Positions 13,341 to 21,014 of a stretch of DNA of 24,326 nt are shown piece by piece (within the stretch, counting starts at the first letter, position 1; each line of letters starts with the position of its first letter). Both the position numbers and the translations under genes were made by a program. This DNA is from a virus: positions 1 to 24,326 of IMG/VR virus record IMGVR_UViG_3300044530_000167. One strand, written 5' to 3'. A model generated the notes under the pieces. The model saw only the letters and a list, made by a program, of their open reading frames with translations, did not search any database and was not told where the DNA came from.

Positions 13341-16300
13341 ATGTCTACTACGTTTCAAGTTCTTTTAGACGCAGGATTTGACCCTGATTATTTATCAGGG
13401 CTGTCTGATAGCATGAGGTCAAGGCTTGCCGCTCAGTTTGGTCTTGATGATGGATCAAATTATTCTGCTCCATCGTACGCTCCTCCTCCCGCGCCACCTC
13501 ATACTGGATTCCAGGCTCTGTTAAATGCGGGTGTTGACCAAGATTATTTATTAGGCCTATCTCCTGAAATGAGATCAAGACATGCTGCCCAGTTTGGTCT
13601 TGATACAAATTTAGATTATTCTGCTCCGCCAAACCTGCAAGCCGATTTCGCAGCAAGAGAAGCCGCAAGAATTGAAGCGGCAATACAAGCATCTCCAAGC
13701 CAAGTAGAAGCTAGATTAGAAGCTGAAAGACAAGAAGCAGCAAGAATAGCCGCTGAACGAGAGGCGGCTGTACAAGAAGCTATAAGGCAAGAAGTTGCTA
13801 GACAAGAGGCGGCAAGGATTGAGGCCGCTAGACAAGAGGAGGCAAGGGTTGAAGCGCAACGTGCGGCAGCAGCAGAAGCCGCAAGAGTAGAAGCCGCAAG
13901 AGTAGAGGCAATCCGTCAAGAACAAATACGGGCACAACAATTAGCTGATCAACAAGAAGCGGCAAGGCAAGAAGCAGCCAGAGTAGAAGCTGCAAGAGTT
14001 GAAGCTCAAAGAATTGAAACTGCAAGGCAGCAAGCGTTGGCTGCAGAACAAGCAGAACGGCAACGCGTACAAAATTTAACCAATGAACGACAAAACCTGT
14101 TTCGTCAGATTTATGGGAGAGAAGGCTCTCCAGATGAAATACAAGCCGTACTTGACATGCCTATTGATCAAGTTCGATCAACCTTACAAAAGGCTTACAC
14201 CGACTGGTTAAAGACTCAGCAGCCTGTTACGCAAGAACTTGCGCCAGTTCAAACCCCTGTTGTTCAACAGCCTTCCGCGTCATCTGCTGCAAGCCAATTG
14301 CAAGAAACAGAAGCTCAAATTGGAGTGCGCCCAAGAGAAAGCGTTGCGTCTTCTGTCGGCAATTTTGGTGAAGACGCAGCGATAGCGTTGCTTCCAGGTC
14401 TTGGGGAAGGATTGTTTGATAGTCAAGGTGACCGACATACAAGCACTTTTGTTAAAACATACAAAGTAATAAACGGTGAAATGGTTGAAACGCCATTTAC
14501 ACCGCAGGATGTTGGCTCTAATGATTTTGTTTTTTACATTGGCAGCAAAACAGGTGGCGAAGATAGAGAACGAGCGGCGCAAAGTTACCGTTTGCAAGAT
14601 GGGCAGCTTGTCCCAATAGGAGAACCATCGTATTACAAAGGCGCTCAAGATATAAGTTTTGGCGAAAGTTTTTTAAGAGAAGGGATTCCTTTTATAGCCT
14701 CAGTTGTTCCTGGTCTTAATGTAGCTATAGGCGCGGCTCTTGGCGCAACGAGCACGGTTATGGCTCAGGCGCTAGGCAATGCCGTGATGAATGCTGCATT
14801 GAGCGTTGCTGCTGGAGCAAAACCTGCTGACGCGCTAAAGAATGCTGCTGTAAGTTTTGGCGTGAGTCAGTTGGTTCCTAACCTTACAGGCAATCAATTT
14901 ATTGACAATGCTATTAGATCTGGTGCTACAGCCGCTTTAACTGGTAGCGATGTTGGGAATGCAGTAACAAATTCATTAATAGCAACGGGCGCTCAAGCGG
15001 CTTCTCAAGGTTTAAGTATTACAGGCGATAGAGCGATAGATAGTGGATTAGTATCTGCAGCAACTAGCGCGTTGCAAGCTCAAGTTACAGGGGCTGATTC
15101 TGGTTTATCCGCATTGCAGGGATTTATAAGTGGAGCAAATGCTTCGCTTAATCAAAAGCAAACACCAGAAATACCAGGCGCCTCAACAACTGTTGGTGGC
15201 GGCGCAGCAACTGATACAACCGCTCCTAGCGTTACGACAGGTGGGTTAGGTACTACGCCTGATGTCGGTATGGATACGACTGGTGGCGTTACGCAAGACG
15301 ATGTGCTTGGCATTGTGGCGCAAGAACAGGCGGCTAATCAGGCGCAGACGGTTAACCAAGCTATGCAGGGTGCGCAGCAAATTACAGCGGCAGAGGCTGC
15401 TGCTAGAGAACTTTATCCGTTGACCGAACGCTATCAAGGGCCAAACGGAACTATTTATCTAAGAGACATCAATACCGGAAAGATCACGCAATTACTGCCG
15501 ACTGGTGAAGCAAGTACGATTGCAGGTGGTGGTGTGTTTCTTGACAAACCTAACGTCATTGGCGCGGTTGAAGCATTGCCTGCTAATGCTGTATACCAAG
15601 GCATTCTCTATGCAGGCGATCCAAATCTCATCGGTAAACAGTTAACAGCTAACGATCTTGCAAGCCTGAGTATCAGCACGGAACGTGATACCAATGTATT
15701 GCCAGTAGGCAATCTTGTGGTTACTAAAAATGCTGATGGCACGGTAACGCAGCGAGATAAAGTAACGGGTGATACGGCCACCATTGACGCTAATGGCAAC
15801 ATTGTTAGCCAGACCAAGAGTGTTTACACCAGAACTAATGAAGTTGCTGGTGGTTTTACCGGCACAGCACAGGCTGGCCTTGGGGAGTTGGGCGCGGCTA
15901 TTTCCGCAACAGCGCAGCAATTAGGTGTTGACTCGCAAGGCGCTATAGATCGATTTAGGGCTATTCAAACGTCTGGCGAACTTATGCGGCCAGAGGTGGT
16001 AAATCAACAGTCGCAAGCATTTGTTGACGAGATTTACCGCGTTGCAAGCAATCCTAATTCAACAGCAGAACAAATTGCTAGAGCTATTGCTAGCGCTACG
16101 CTTAACAATCCTGCTGGCGCAGCGGCCATACTTGGTTCTGAACTTATTCAAGAACTTCCTAGTTTGTTATTGCCTGGTGGCAAAGTAGCGCAGTTCCTTG
16201 GCTCGATGGCATTAAACGCTGCCGAATCCGCTGGTGCTCAAGCCTTGCAAAAGATTGATGAACTTAGAGCAGCGAATCCTAATGCAACGCCACAAGAGCT

Positions 16301-18575
16301 TGCTCGCATGGCAAGACAGGACGCTGGTGTTGCGGGTGCCGTTACTGCTGCTATTGGCTTGATACCAGGTGCAAACAATGTCGTTGCAAGGACGTTACTT
16401 GAACCGGCAACTGAAGCATTAGAAGAAGGCTTAATTGAATACATCACGACTGGCGATGCTAATGCCGCTAAAGGTAAAGCGGTGCTTGGTGCCGTTATTG
16501 GCGGCAAGACTGCAGCCGCTATTAACACTGGTGAACAGTTAGCGGCAGCAGCACAAAACAACCTTGGTGTACAAGTGCCTGGTGGTGTGGCTGCCCCTCC
16601 TGGAGCATCGCTTACGGTTACGGGAACAAGGCTTCCTACAGATACAACGGGAACAATTCTTAATCCTAACGTTGATTTAACGCCTGGAAACCTTGGCACG
16701 TTGCTAACCGCCGGTGTTGACATACCGACTTTTGATGTTGCATCCGGCGCAACAAATACAGGCGTTGTTGTTGCTGTTGATGTAAACAGCAATCAAGCGT
16801 CTGTTATTGATAGCACTGGCGCATTAACCATTGTTCCTGCTAATGGTTTGAAGCCAGGTCAAACGACTGTATTGCCTACTGCGCCAACAGTAACGACACC
16901 GCCCGCACCGGTTGTAACTGGTGCTAGCAGTCAAGCTGCAGATGAAGTGTCATCTGTTGCGGCGCAGACTGGTTTGCCTAAATTTGTTGTTGCTAACCGC
17001 CTAAATGCCGGAGAAACGGCAGCACAAATTATCGCCAATCCAAGACCGGTGGTTGCAACTGGTGGTGGAACTGGCGGTGGAACTGGCGGTGGAACTGGCG
17101 GTGGTGGAGTAGCGGTTGACTCAGGCGGTGGGCAAGAGGTTGTAACTGGTAGTGATACGCAAGCCATTGATGAAGTTTCTTCAATTGCTGCGCAAACAGG
17201 TTTGCCTAAATTTGTTGTTGCAAATCGTTTAAGTGCTGGCGAGACTGCTGCGCAAATTATTGCTAACCCAAGACCTACGGTGACTCCTACCGGCCCTGTT
17301 GTTAGTAGTAGCGGAACTGGTGCTGCTGTAGATACTGGTACAACAATTACTGGTGTTGTCTTGCAAGACAATGGTAACGGTACATCGCTTGTGCTGACGC
17401 AAAGCGGTGGCGCAACAAACGTGCTATCAGTGGATGCAACAACGGGCACTGCACTCACTCCTGGAACAAGTGTTGCAGTTGACACATCCAATAACACGGC
17501 TACCGTTACTAGCACGGCTACAGACACAAGTACGGCGGTAACATCCGAGGCTGATACGTCTACGCAAACCGGCGCACAAACACAGACTGGCGCACAAACA
17601 CAGACTGGCGCACAGACTGCAACTGATACTGCAACGCAAGTTCAGCCTGAAGTTGCTACACAACCTACAGTTACTCCAACCGTAACTGCAGATGTAGCTC
17701 AGGCCCCTTCTGTCGCGCAACCTACATCGCCAGCAACAAATGCAACAACAGGCGTTGTCTTGCAAGACAATGGTGATGGAACCTCACTTGTATTAACCCA
17801 AGATGGAGGAGCTACTAATGTGCCATCAGTTGATACAACAGGGACTGTTTTAACACCAGGGACTAACGTAACTGTTGATACGGTTAACAATACAGCCACA
17901 TCAACAACAACCGCCGCAGATACTGCAGCGCAAACGGCTACGCAAACAGCTACAGATACAGCCACACAAGTTCAGCCCGAAACCGTTACACAAACCCAGA
18001 CTCAACCTGAAACCCAAACACAAACCCAGACCCAGCCAGAAACTGTCACGCAGACGCAACCAGAAACTCAGACGCAAACTCAAACACAAACTCAGACTCA
18101 AACACAACCAGAGCCTGTAACTCAGACTCAGCCTGAAACAGTTATACAGACTACGCCCGAACCTACGCCACAGATCAACACAGAAGAGCCTGAACCTACG
18201 CAGCCAGAAGACTTGATCTCGCCGCCTACTGATCTCACGCCTGAAGATCAATTGCTGCAACAAATCATTAAAGAGTTAGAGAAGCCAACTGTGCCTGAAA
18301 CGCCACCTCCTCCTCCTATCGAGCCACCATTTACACCGCCAGAATCAATTGTAGAAACACCGCCTATAACAGTTGAACAAACATTGACCGTTAAACCAAG
18401 AACGGTGCCAACTGTTCCGCCTGGAAGTAGGGTGCAAGAATCTGCTCAGATACTACCTATCAGGCCGGGCTTGTCAGAAGGCTATCTAGGTGATATAGAG
18501 GGTACGCCTGAAGAAAAGCAGGAGCCCGTCTGGAACGTTAGATCGTTGAAATTACGTCGATTGTTAGGAATCTAA
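13341..18575 (+). CDS. Giant modular internal-virion (ejection) protein candidate, 1744 aa
   Basis: This is the largest gene in the window. Order of parts: two N-terminal 40-residue repeats (residues 4-43 and 56-97, LLDAGFDPDYLSGLS type); a long Ala/Arg/Glu/Gln coiled coil (about 104-250); a short helical domain with YGREGSPDEIQAVLDM; a mixed region (about 340-440); two hydrophobic Ala/Gly-rich, possibly membrane-inserting regions (about 444-560 and 908-1067, the latter with LEPATEALEEGLIEY); beta repeats at about 1139, 1337 and 1471; two 37-residue helical repeats; a Gln/Thr-rich low-complexity stretch (about 1550-1600); and a basic end (NVRSLKLRRLLGI). Large size, membrane-active segments and position before three other helical virion proteins fit the T7 gp16-like ejection role. 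No lysozyme or transglycosylase active site is evident. Other options are a tape-like or tail-sheath protein. Confidence 0.6.
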   Translation: MSTTFQVLLDAGFDPDYLSGLSDSMRSRLAAQFGLDDGSNYSAPSYAPPPAPPHTGFQALLNAGVDQDYLLGLSPEMRSRHAAQFGLDTNLDYSAPPNLQADFAAREAARIEAAIQASPSQVEARLEAERQEAARIAAEREAAVQEAIRQEVARQEAARIEAARQEEARVEAQRAAAAEAARVEAARVEAIRQEQIRAQQLADQQEAARQEAARVEAARVEAQRIETARQQALAAEQAERQRVQNLTNERQNLFRQIYGREGSPDEIQAVLDMPIDQVRSTLQKAYTDWLKTQQPVTQELAPVQTPVVQQPSASSAASQLQETEAQIGVRPRESVASSVGNFGEDAAIALLPGLGEGLFDSQGDRHTSTFVKTYKVINGEMVETPFTPQDVGSNDFVFYIGSKTGGEDRERAAQSYRLQDGQLVPIGEPSYYKGAQDISFGESFLREGIPFIASVVPGLNVAIGAALGATSTVMAQALGNAVMNAALSVAAGAKPADALKNAAVSFGVSQLVPNLTGNQFIDNAIRSGATAALTGSDVGNAVTNSLIATGAQAASQGLSITGDRAIDSGLVSAATSALQAQVTGADSGLSALQGFISGANASLNQKQTPEIPGASTTVGGGAATDTTAPSVTTGGLGTTPDVGMDTTGGVTQDDVLGIVAQEQAANQAQTVNQAMQGAQQITAAEAAARELYPLTERYQGPNGTIYLRDINTGKITQLLPTGEASTIAGGGVFLDKPNVIGAVEALPANAVYQGILYAGDPNLIGKQLTANDLASLSISTERDTNVLPVGNLVVTKNADGTVTQRDKVTGDTATIDANGNIVSQTKSVYTRTNEVAGGFTGTAQAGLGELGAAISATAQQLGVDSQGAIDRFRAIQTSGELMRPEVVNQQSQAFVDEIYRVASNPNSTAEQIARAIASATLNNPAGAAAILGSELIQELPSLLLPGGKVAQFLGSMALNAAESAGAQALQKIDELRAANPNATPQELARMARQDAGVAGAVTAAIGLIPGANNVVARTLLEPATEALEEGLIEYITTGDANAAKGKAVLGAVIGGKTAAAINTGEQLAAAAQNNLGVQVPGGVAAPPGASLTVTGTRLPTDTTGTILNPNVDLTPGNLGTLLTAGVDIPTFDVASGATNTGVVVAVDVNSNQASVIDSTGALTIVPANGLKPGQTTVLPTAPTVTTPPAPVVTGASSQAADEVSSVAAQTGLPKFVVANRLNAGETAAQIIANPRPVVATGGGTGGGTGGGTGGGGVAVDSGGGQEVVTGSDTQAIDEVSSIAAQTGLPKFVVANRLSAGETAAQIIANPRPTVTPTGPVVSSSGTGAAVDTGTTITGVVLQDNGNGTSLVLTQSGGATNVLSVDATTGTALTPGTSVAVDTSNNTATVTSTATDTSTAVTSEADTSTQTGAQTQTGAQTQTGAQTATDTATQVQPEVATQPTVTPTVTADVAQAPSVAQPTSPATNATTGVVLQDNGDGTSLVLTQDGGATNVPSVDTTGTVLTPGTNVTVDTVNNTATSTTTAADTAAQTATQTATDTATQVQPETVTQTQTQPETQTQTQTQPETVTQTQPETQTQTQTQTQTQTQPEPVTQTQPETVIQTTPEPTPQINTEEPEPTQPEDLISPPTDLTPEDQLLQQIIKELEKPTVPETPPPPPIEPPFTPPESIVETPPITVEQTLTVKPRTVPTVPPGSRVQESAQILPIRPGLSEGYLGDIEGTPEEKQEPVWNVRSLKLRRLLGI
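13350..13632 (+). repeat. Two N-terminal repeats of about 40 residues in the giant protein
   Basis: Copy one contains LLDAGFDPDYLSGLSDSMRS and copy two LLNAGVDQDYLLGLSPEMRS, each followed by an AAQFGLD and YSAP segment. The DNA also keeps matches such as GCTGCCCAGTTTGGTCTTGAT-like stretches in both, so the duplication is not very old. Confidence 0.7.
16922..17280 (+). repeat. Two 37-residue helical repeats around a Gly-rich linker
   Basis: The motif AAQTGLPKFVVANRL, followed by a variant of NAGETAAQIIANPRP, occurs at about 16960-17050 and 17190-17280, preceded by an acidic DEVSS helix in both. Bases GGTTTGCCTAAATTTGTTG are identical in both copies. A Gly-rich linker built from a 12-base unit (GGCGGTGGAACT, 17061-17108) lies between them. 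Confidence 0.75.
17565..17618 (+). repeat. 18-base tandem repeat, three units
   Basis: Units at 17565-17582, 17583-17600 and 17601-17618 encode a Gln-Thr-Gly-Ala-Gln-Thr motif. The middle unit reads CAGACTGGCGCACAAACA; the first differs by two bases and the last by two or three near its end. Such units can change in number by slippage. Confidence 0.75.
17990..18125 (+). repeat. Gln-Thr low-complexity tract
   Basis: The sequence codes for alternating Gln and Thr broken by Pro-Glu (QTQTQPETQTQTQTQ style). Gln codons CAA and CAG are mixed and Thr codons vary, so the tract is kept as protein rather than as a simple DNA microsatellite. It is probably a flexible linker ahead of the Pro-rich C-terminal part. 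Confidence 0.7.
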
Positions 18576-18577
18576 TC

Positions 18578-19600
18578 ATGGCTAAACAACTTGCCGCACT
18601 TCTCGGTGGTGGCCTCGATCTCAAAGCCTTAGCAGAGATGCTACGCAGGCAGGGCCGTGGACAAGATACTATCTTGGCGCACATCACACCGCAAGAGGCT
18701 GCACTACTAAAGTCTAGAGGTGGTGCTGGAACCATGAATCCTACAACGGGATTGCCTGAGTTTGAAGATGGTGGATTTCTTGGTGGCTATGAAGACATGG
18801 CTCCTGCTGAACAGCAAGGACTTGATAACCAAGTCTTTTCGCCAGAAACTGTATCTCAACCCATTGATATGAGTAACGCATTTATTTACTCAGCGCCTGC
18901 CGATACGATGGAGCCAGCGCAAACTCAACCACAGTTTGAGCCAGCAATGACTAGATCGTTTACGCCTCAGTTGCCACAAATGCCTAATGAGTTTGTTGGG
19001 CCGCAGCAGGTTCGAGACTTCAAACAAGAAGCAATAGATCAAGGTGCTGCTCCTGGCCGTAGTTTTGAAGACATGCTCAAGACTGGCGCAAAACAAGTGC
19101 TAGGCACTAGAGAAGGGTTGGCTGGACTTGGCACTGCTGCCGCATTGTTTCAAGCTAGGCAAGCTGGGCAACAAGCTCGCAGAATGCAGCAAGAGTTATC
19201 TCAGATAGGCGCACCTAATCGCGCACTTGGTCAAGAGATGATTGCTCGCGGTCAGCGTGGTGAGTTGACTCCAGTGCAAATGCAGCAAATGGCGGCGCTT
19301 GATGCAAGGCAAAAGCAACAGCTTGCACAACGAGGCTTGACTAGCGGTACTGCACAGCAACAACAGCAAGCGCGTATGCAAGAGATGCAACAGCGTGGTG
19401 CTCAAGACTTGATTGACCAAGGCATCAAGATTGCTGGCATTGGTGATCAGTACCAGGCTGCCGCTATTCGTGCTGGTTACGCTGCTGATCAAGCTACGCG
19501 TGACATGCTCAATACGACATTGACCAATCTATACCGCACTATCTACGGCAATGTAGCAACGCCGGAAACAACTTCTAAGACGCCGCCACCGAGAGGTTAA
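18578..19600 (+). CDS. Helical internal-virion-type protein, 340 aa
   Basis: AGGAA precedes the ATG, two bases after the giant gene stops. The N-terminal 65 residues hold a recognisable phage segment: an Ala/Leu/Arg helix (LDLKALAEMLRRQGRG), then AHITPQEAALLKSRGG and GTMNPTTGLPEFEDGG. A Pro/Gln-rich disordered part covers about 75-150. From about residue 170 the protein is a long helix rich in Gln, Ala, Met and Arg (ARMQEMQQRGAQDLIDQG) that looks like a virion coiled coil. It has no clear membrane segment. The place among large helical proteins supports an ejection or inner core role; the precise function is unknown. Confidence 0.6.
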   Translation: MAKQLAALLGGGLDLKALAEMLRRQGRGQDTILAHITPQEAALLKSRGGAGTMNPTTGLPEFEDGGFLGGYEDMAPAEQQGLDNQVFSPETVSQPIDMSNAFIYSAPADTMEPAQTQPQFEPAMTRSFTPQLPQMPNEFVGPQQVRDFKQEAIDQGAAPGRSFEDMLKTGAKQVLGTREGLAGLGTAAALFQARQAGQQARRMQQELSQIGAPNRALGQEMIARGQRGELTPVQMQQMAALDARQKQQLAQRGLTSGTAQQQQQARMQEMQQRGAQDLIDQGIKIAGIGDQYQAAAIRAGYAADQATRDMLNTTLTNLYRTIYGNVATPETTSKTPPPRG

Positions 19601-19602
19601 TC

Positions 19603-21006
19603 ATGGCACTGCAAGACGCACTTGGTACGACTGGCGACCCAATCTCACGGGCTATGGGCGCTGTGTATAGCCGAAAGCCTGCTGAGGCTCAAACGCCAGA
19701 GCAAGGTATGCAAAGCAGGATAGCGCGTGGCACGATTGCTGAAGAGCAACTTCCTGGATTAATGGAGGCTCAACGTGCAGAAGCTGAAACATCGCAAGCG
19801 GACATTGCTGCAAAGCGCACGGGCATGGCTACGCGTGGCAAAGAGATCGGTGATGTCTTCGCTGCGAAAGAACGAGAACTTGTCGAGTCACCTGAGTATC
19901 GTCAAAAAGAGATTCCAGCATTTGAGCCAAGTTCTGCAAACCTGGAAGACATCCGAAACGTACTTGGCCTTAGCATTGTTGCTGGCTTCCTTACTGGTGG
20001 TGCTAGCAAGCGGTCAGGGATGGCTGCTATGGCAGCTCTTAACGGCGCTGTAGAAGGATTTAGGCAAGGCAGGCAAGACGTTTATAAACGTGAACTTGAT
20101 GTCTTCACAAAGAATGTAGAAGCTATCAAGGAAAACAATCGACAAACGCTTGATCGATTCAATAGGGCTATGAACCTATTGCAGACAGATCGTAAGGCTG
20201 CAGAAGGTGAGTTAAAGATACTGGAGGCGGAAACTCAAAACAGTGTTGCTGCTGCCGCTATGCGTCAAGGCATGTACAAGCAGGCCAGCGAAGCACTTAA
20301 CAAAGCAGTAGAAGGCTCTGATCGCGCTACACAGACGATGCTTCAACTGAAGCAACAAGCTGAAATGGCAAGAGAACGTATGCAAATGCAGCGTGAACTT
20401 GCACAAGATCGCATGGCGTTCCAGCGTGAACTAGCGCAAATGAAGCAAGAAGGAAAAATTCAATCGCTTCCTGGGCCCGTAGAAAAACGTTTGGAGAATC
20501 TTGGTTCTGTTAAAGATAGCCTTGGGCGTATTTCTTCTTCAGGAAAACCAGAATACTTTGGATTGTTTCCTCAGAAAGAAATTGCTGAAACGTTCCTAAC
20601 GCTTGTTGATAGAGGTTTGCCGGTTGGGCAAATTGCTAGCCAAGTGGCAAGTGCATTTGGCACAAAACTTCCTCCAGTAACTAATGACACTGTTAATTGG
20701 TGGAAAGACTATCGCGAGTTTGTAGCAAAGGTCAGAAATACGTTATTTGGACAGACGCTTACAAAAGCGGAAGAACGATCTTTTGACCAGTTCACAATCA
20801 ATCCAACAACAAGCGCTGATAACGCAAAAATGTACTTTGATAGGCAACTTGAAATCATCAACAACGCTGCTAATCGACAGCGGCAAATTGGCGGTTCGTT
20901 AGGAATAAATCAACAAACGCTTGATGCTTATTTAGGGCCAACTTTGCAGACTACTGTTAAGCCGCAAGGTGATGGAACGCCTGGCAATCCAATCAAACTT
21001 GATTGA
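19603..21006 (+). CDS. Internal-virion-type protein, 467 aa
   Basis: GAGAGG precedes the ATG. The N-terminal third is charged and helical, followed by a small hydrophobic Ala/Gly patch (about 126-160, LGLSIVAGFLTGG). A long Gln/Met/Arg/Glu coiled coil spans about 165-285 (EMARERMQMQRELAQDRMAF). The C-terminal domain (about 320-430) has WWKDYREFVAKVRNTLFGQT and ERSFDQFTINPTTS, which I associate with phage internal proteins, and the end reads DGTPGNPIKLD. It is in a row with similar proteins between the giant ejection candidate and the lysis region. Role in DNA ejection is inferred. A minor head protein is the alternative. Confidence 0.6.
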   Translation: MALQDALGTTGDPISRAMGAVYSRKPAEAQTPEQGMQSRIARGTIAEEQLPGLMEAQRAEAETSQADIAAKRTGMATRGKEIGDVFAAKERELVESPEYRQKEIPAFEPSSANLEDIRNVLGLSIVAGFLTGGASKRSGMAAMAALNGAVEGFRQGRQDVYKRELDVFTKNVEAIKENNRQTLDRFNRAMNLLQTDRKAAEGELKILEAETQNSVAAAAMRQGMYKQASEALNKAVEGSDRATQTMLQLKQQAEMARERMQMQRELAQDRMAFQRELAQMKQEGKIQSLPGPVEKRLENLGSVKDSLGRISSSGKPEYFGLFPQKEIAETFLTLVDRGLPVGQIASQVASAFGTKLPPVTNDTVNWWKDYREFVAKVRNTLFGQTLTKAEERSFDQFTINPTTSADNAKMYFDRQLEIINNAANRQRQIGGSLGINQQTLDAYLGPTLQTTVKPQGDGTPGNPIKLD

Positions 21007-21014
21007 GGTGATTT

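Larger units (their letters stand above)
16756..17905 (+). repeat. Three beta-type repeats in the giant protein
   Basis: GVVLQDNGNGTSLVLTQSGG (from about 17350) and GVVLQDNGDGTSLVLTQDGG (from about 17752) are near copies, each running into TLTPGT- or VLTPGT-type ends and NNTAT. A more diverged third copy, VVVAVDVNSNQASVIDSTGA, begins at about 16762 and ends in a GLKPGQ turn. The shape suggests a small beta domain repeated three times. Confidence 0.6.

Noticed and set aside
16238-17527. Long open frames on the - strand opposite the giant gene (16238-16792 and 16931-17527)
   Set aside because: They are Ala/Val/Pro-rich mirrors of the Ala/Thr/Gly-rich + strand protein, have no good start signals and lie fully inside the giant gene.
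17565-17618. CRISPR-like repeats
   Set aside because: The units are tandem with no spacers and lie in frame inside a coding region.
17875-18263. Extra frames on both strands over the Gln-Thr tract
   Set aside because: Low-complexity DNA gives open frames in several phases; the predicted products are highly biased and have no start signals.
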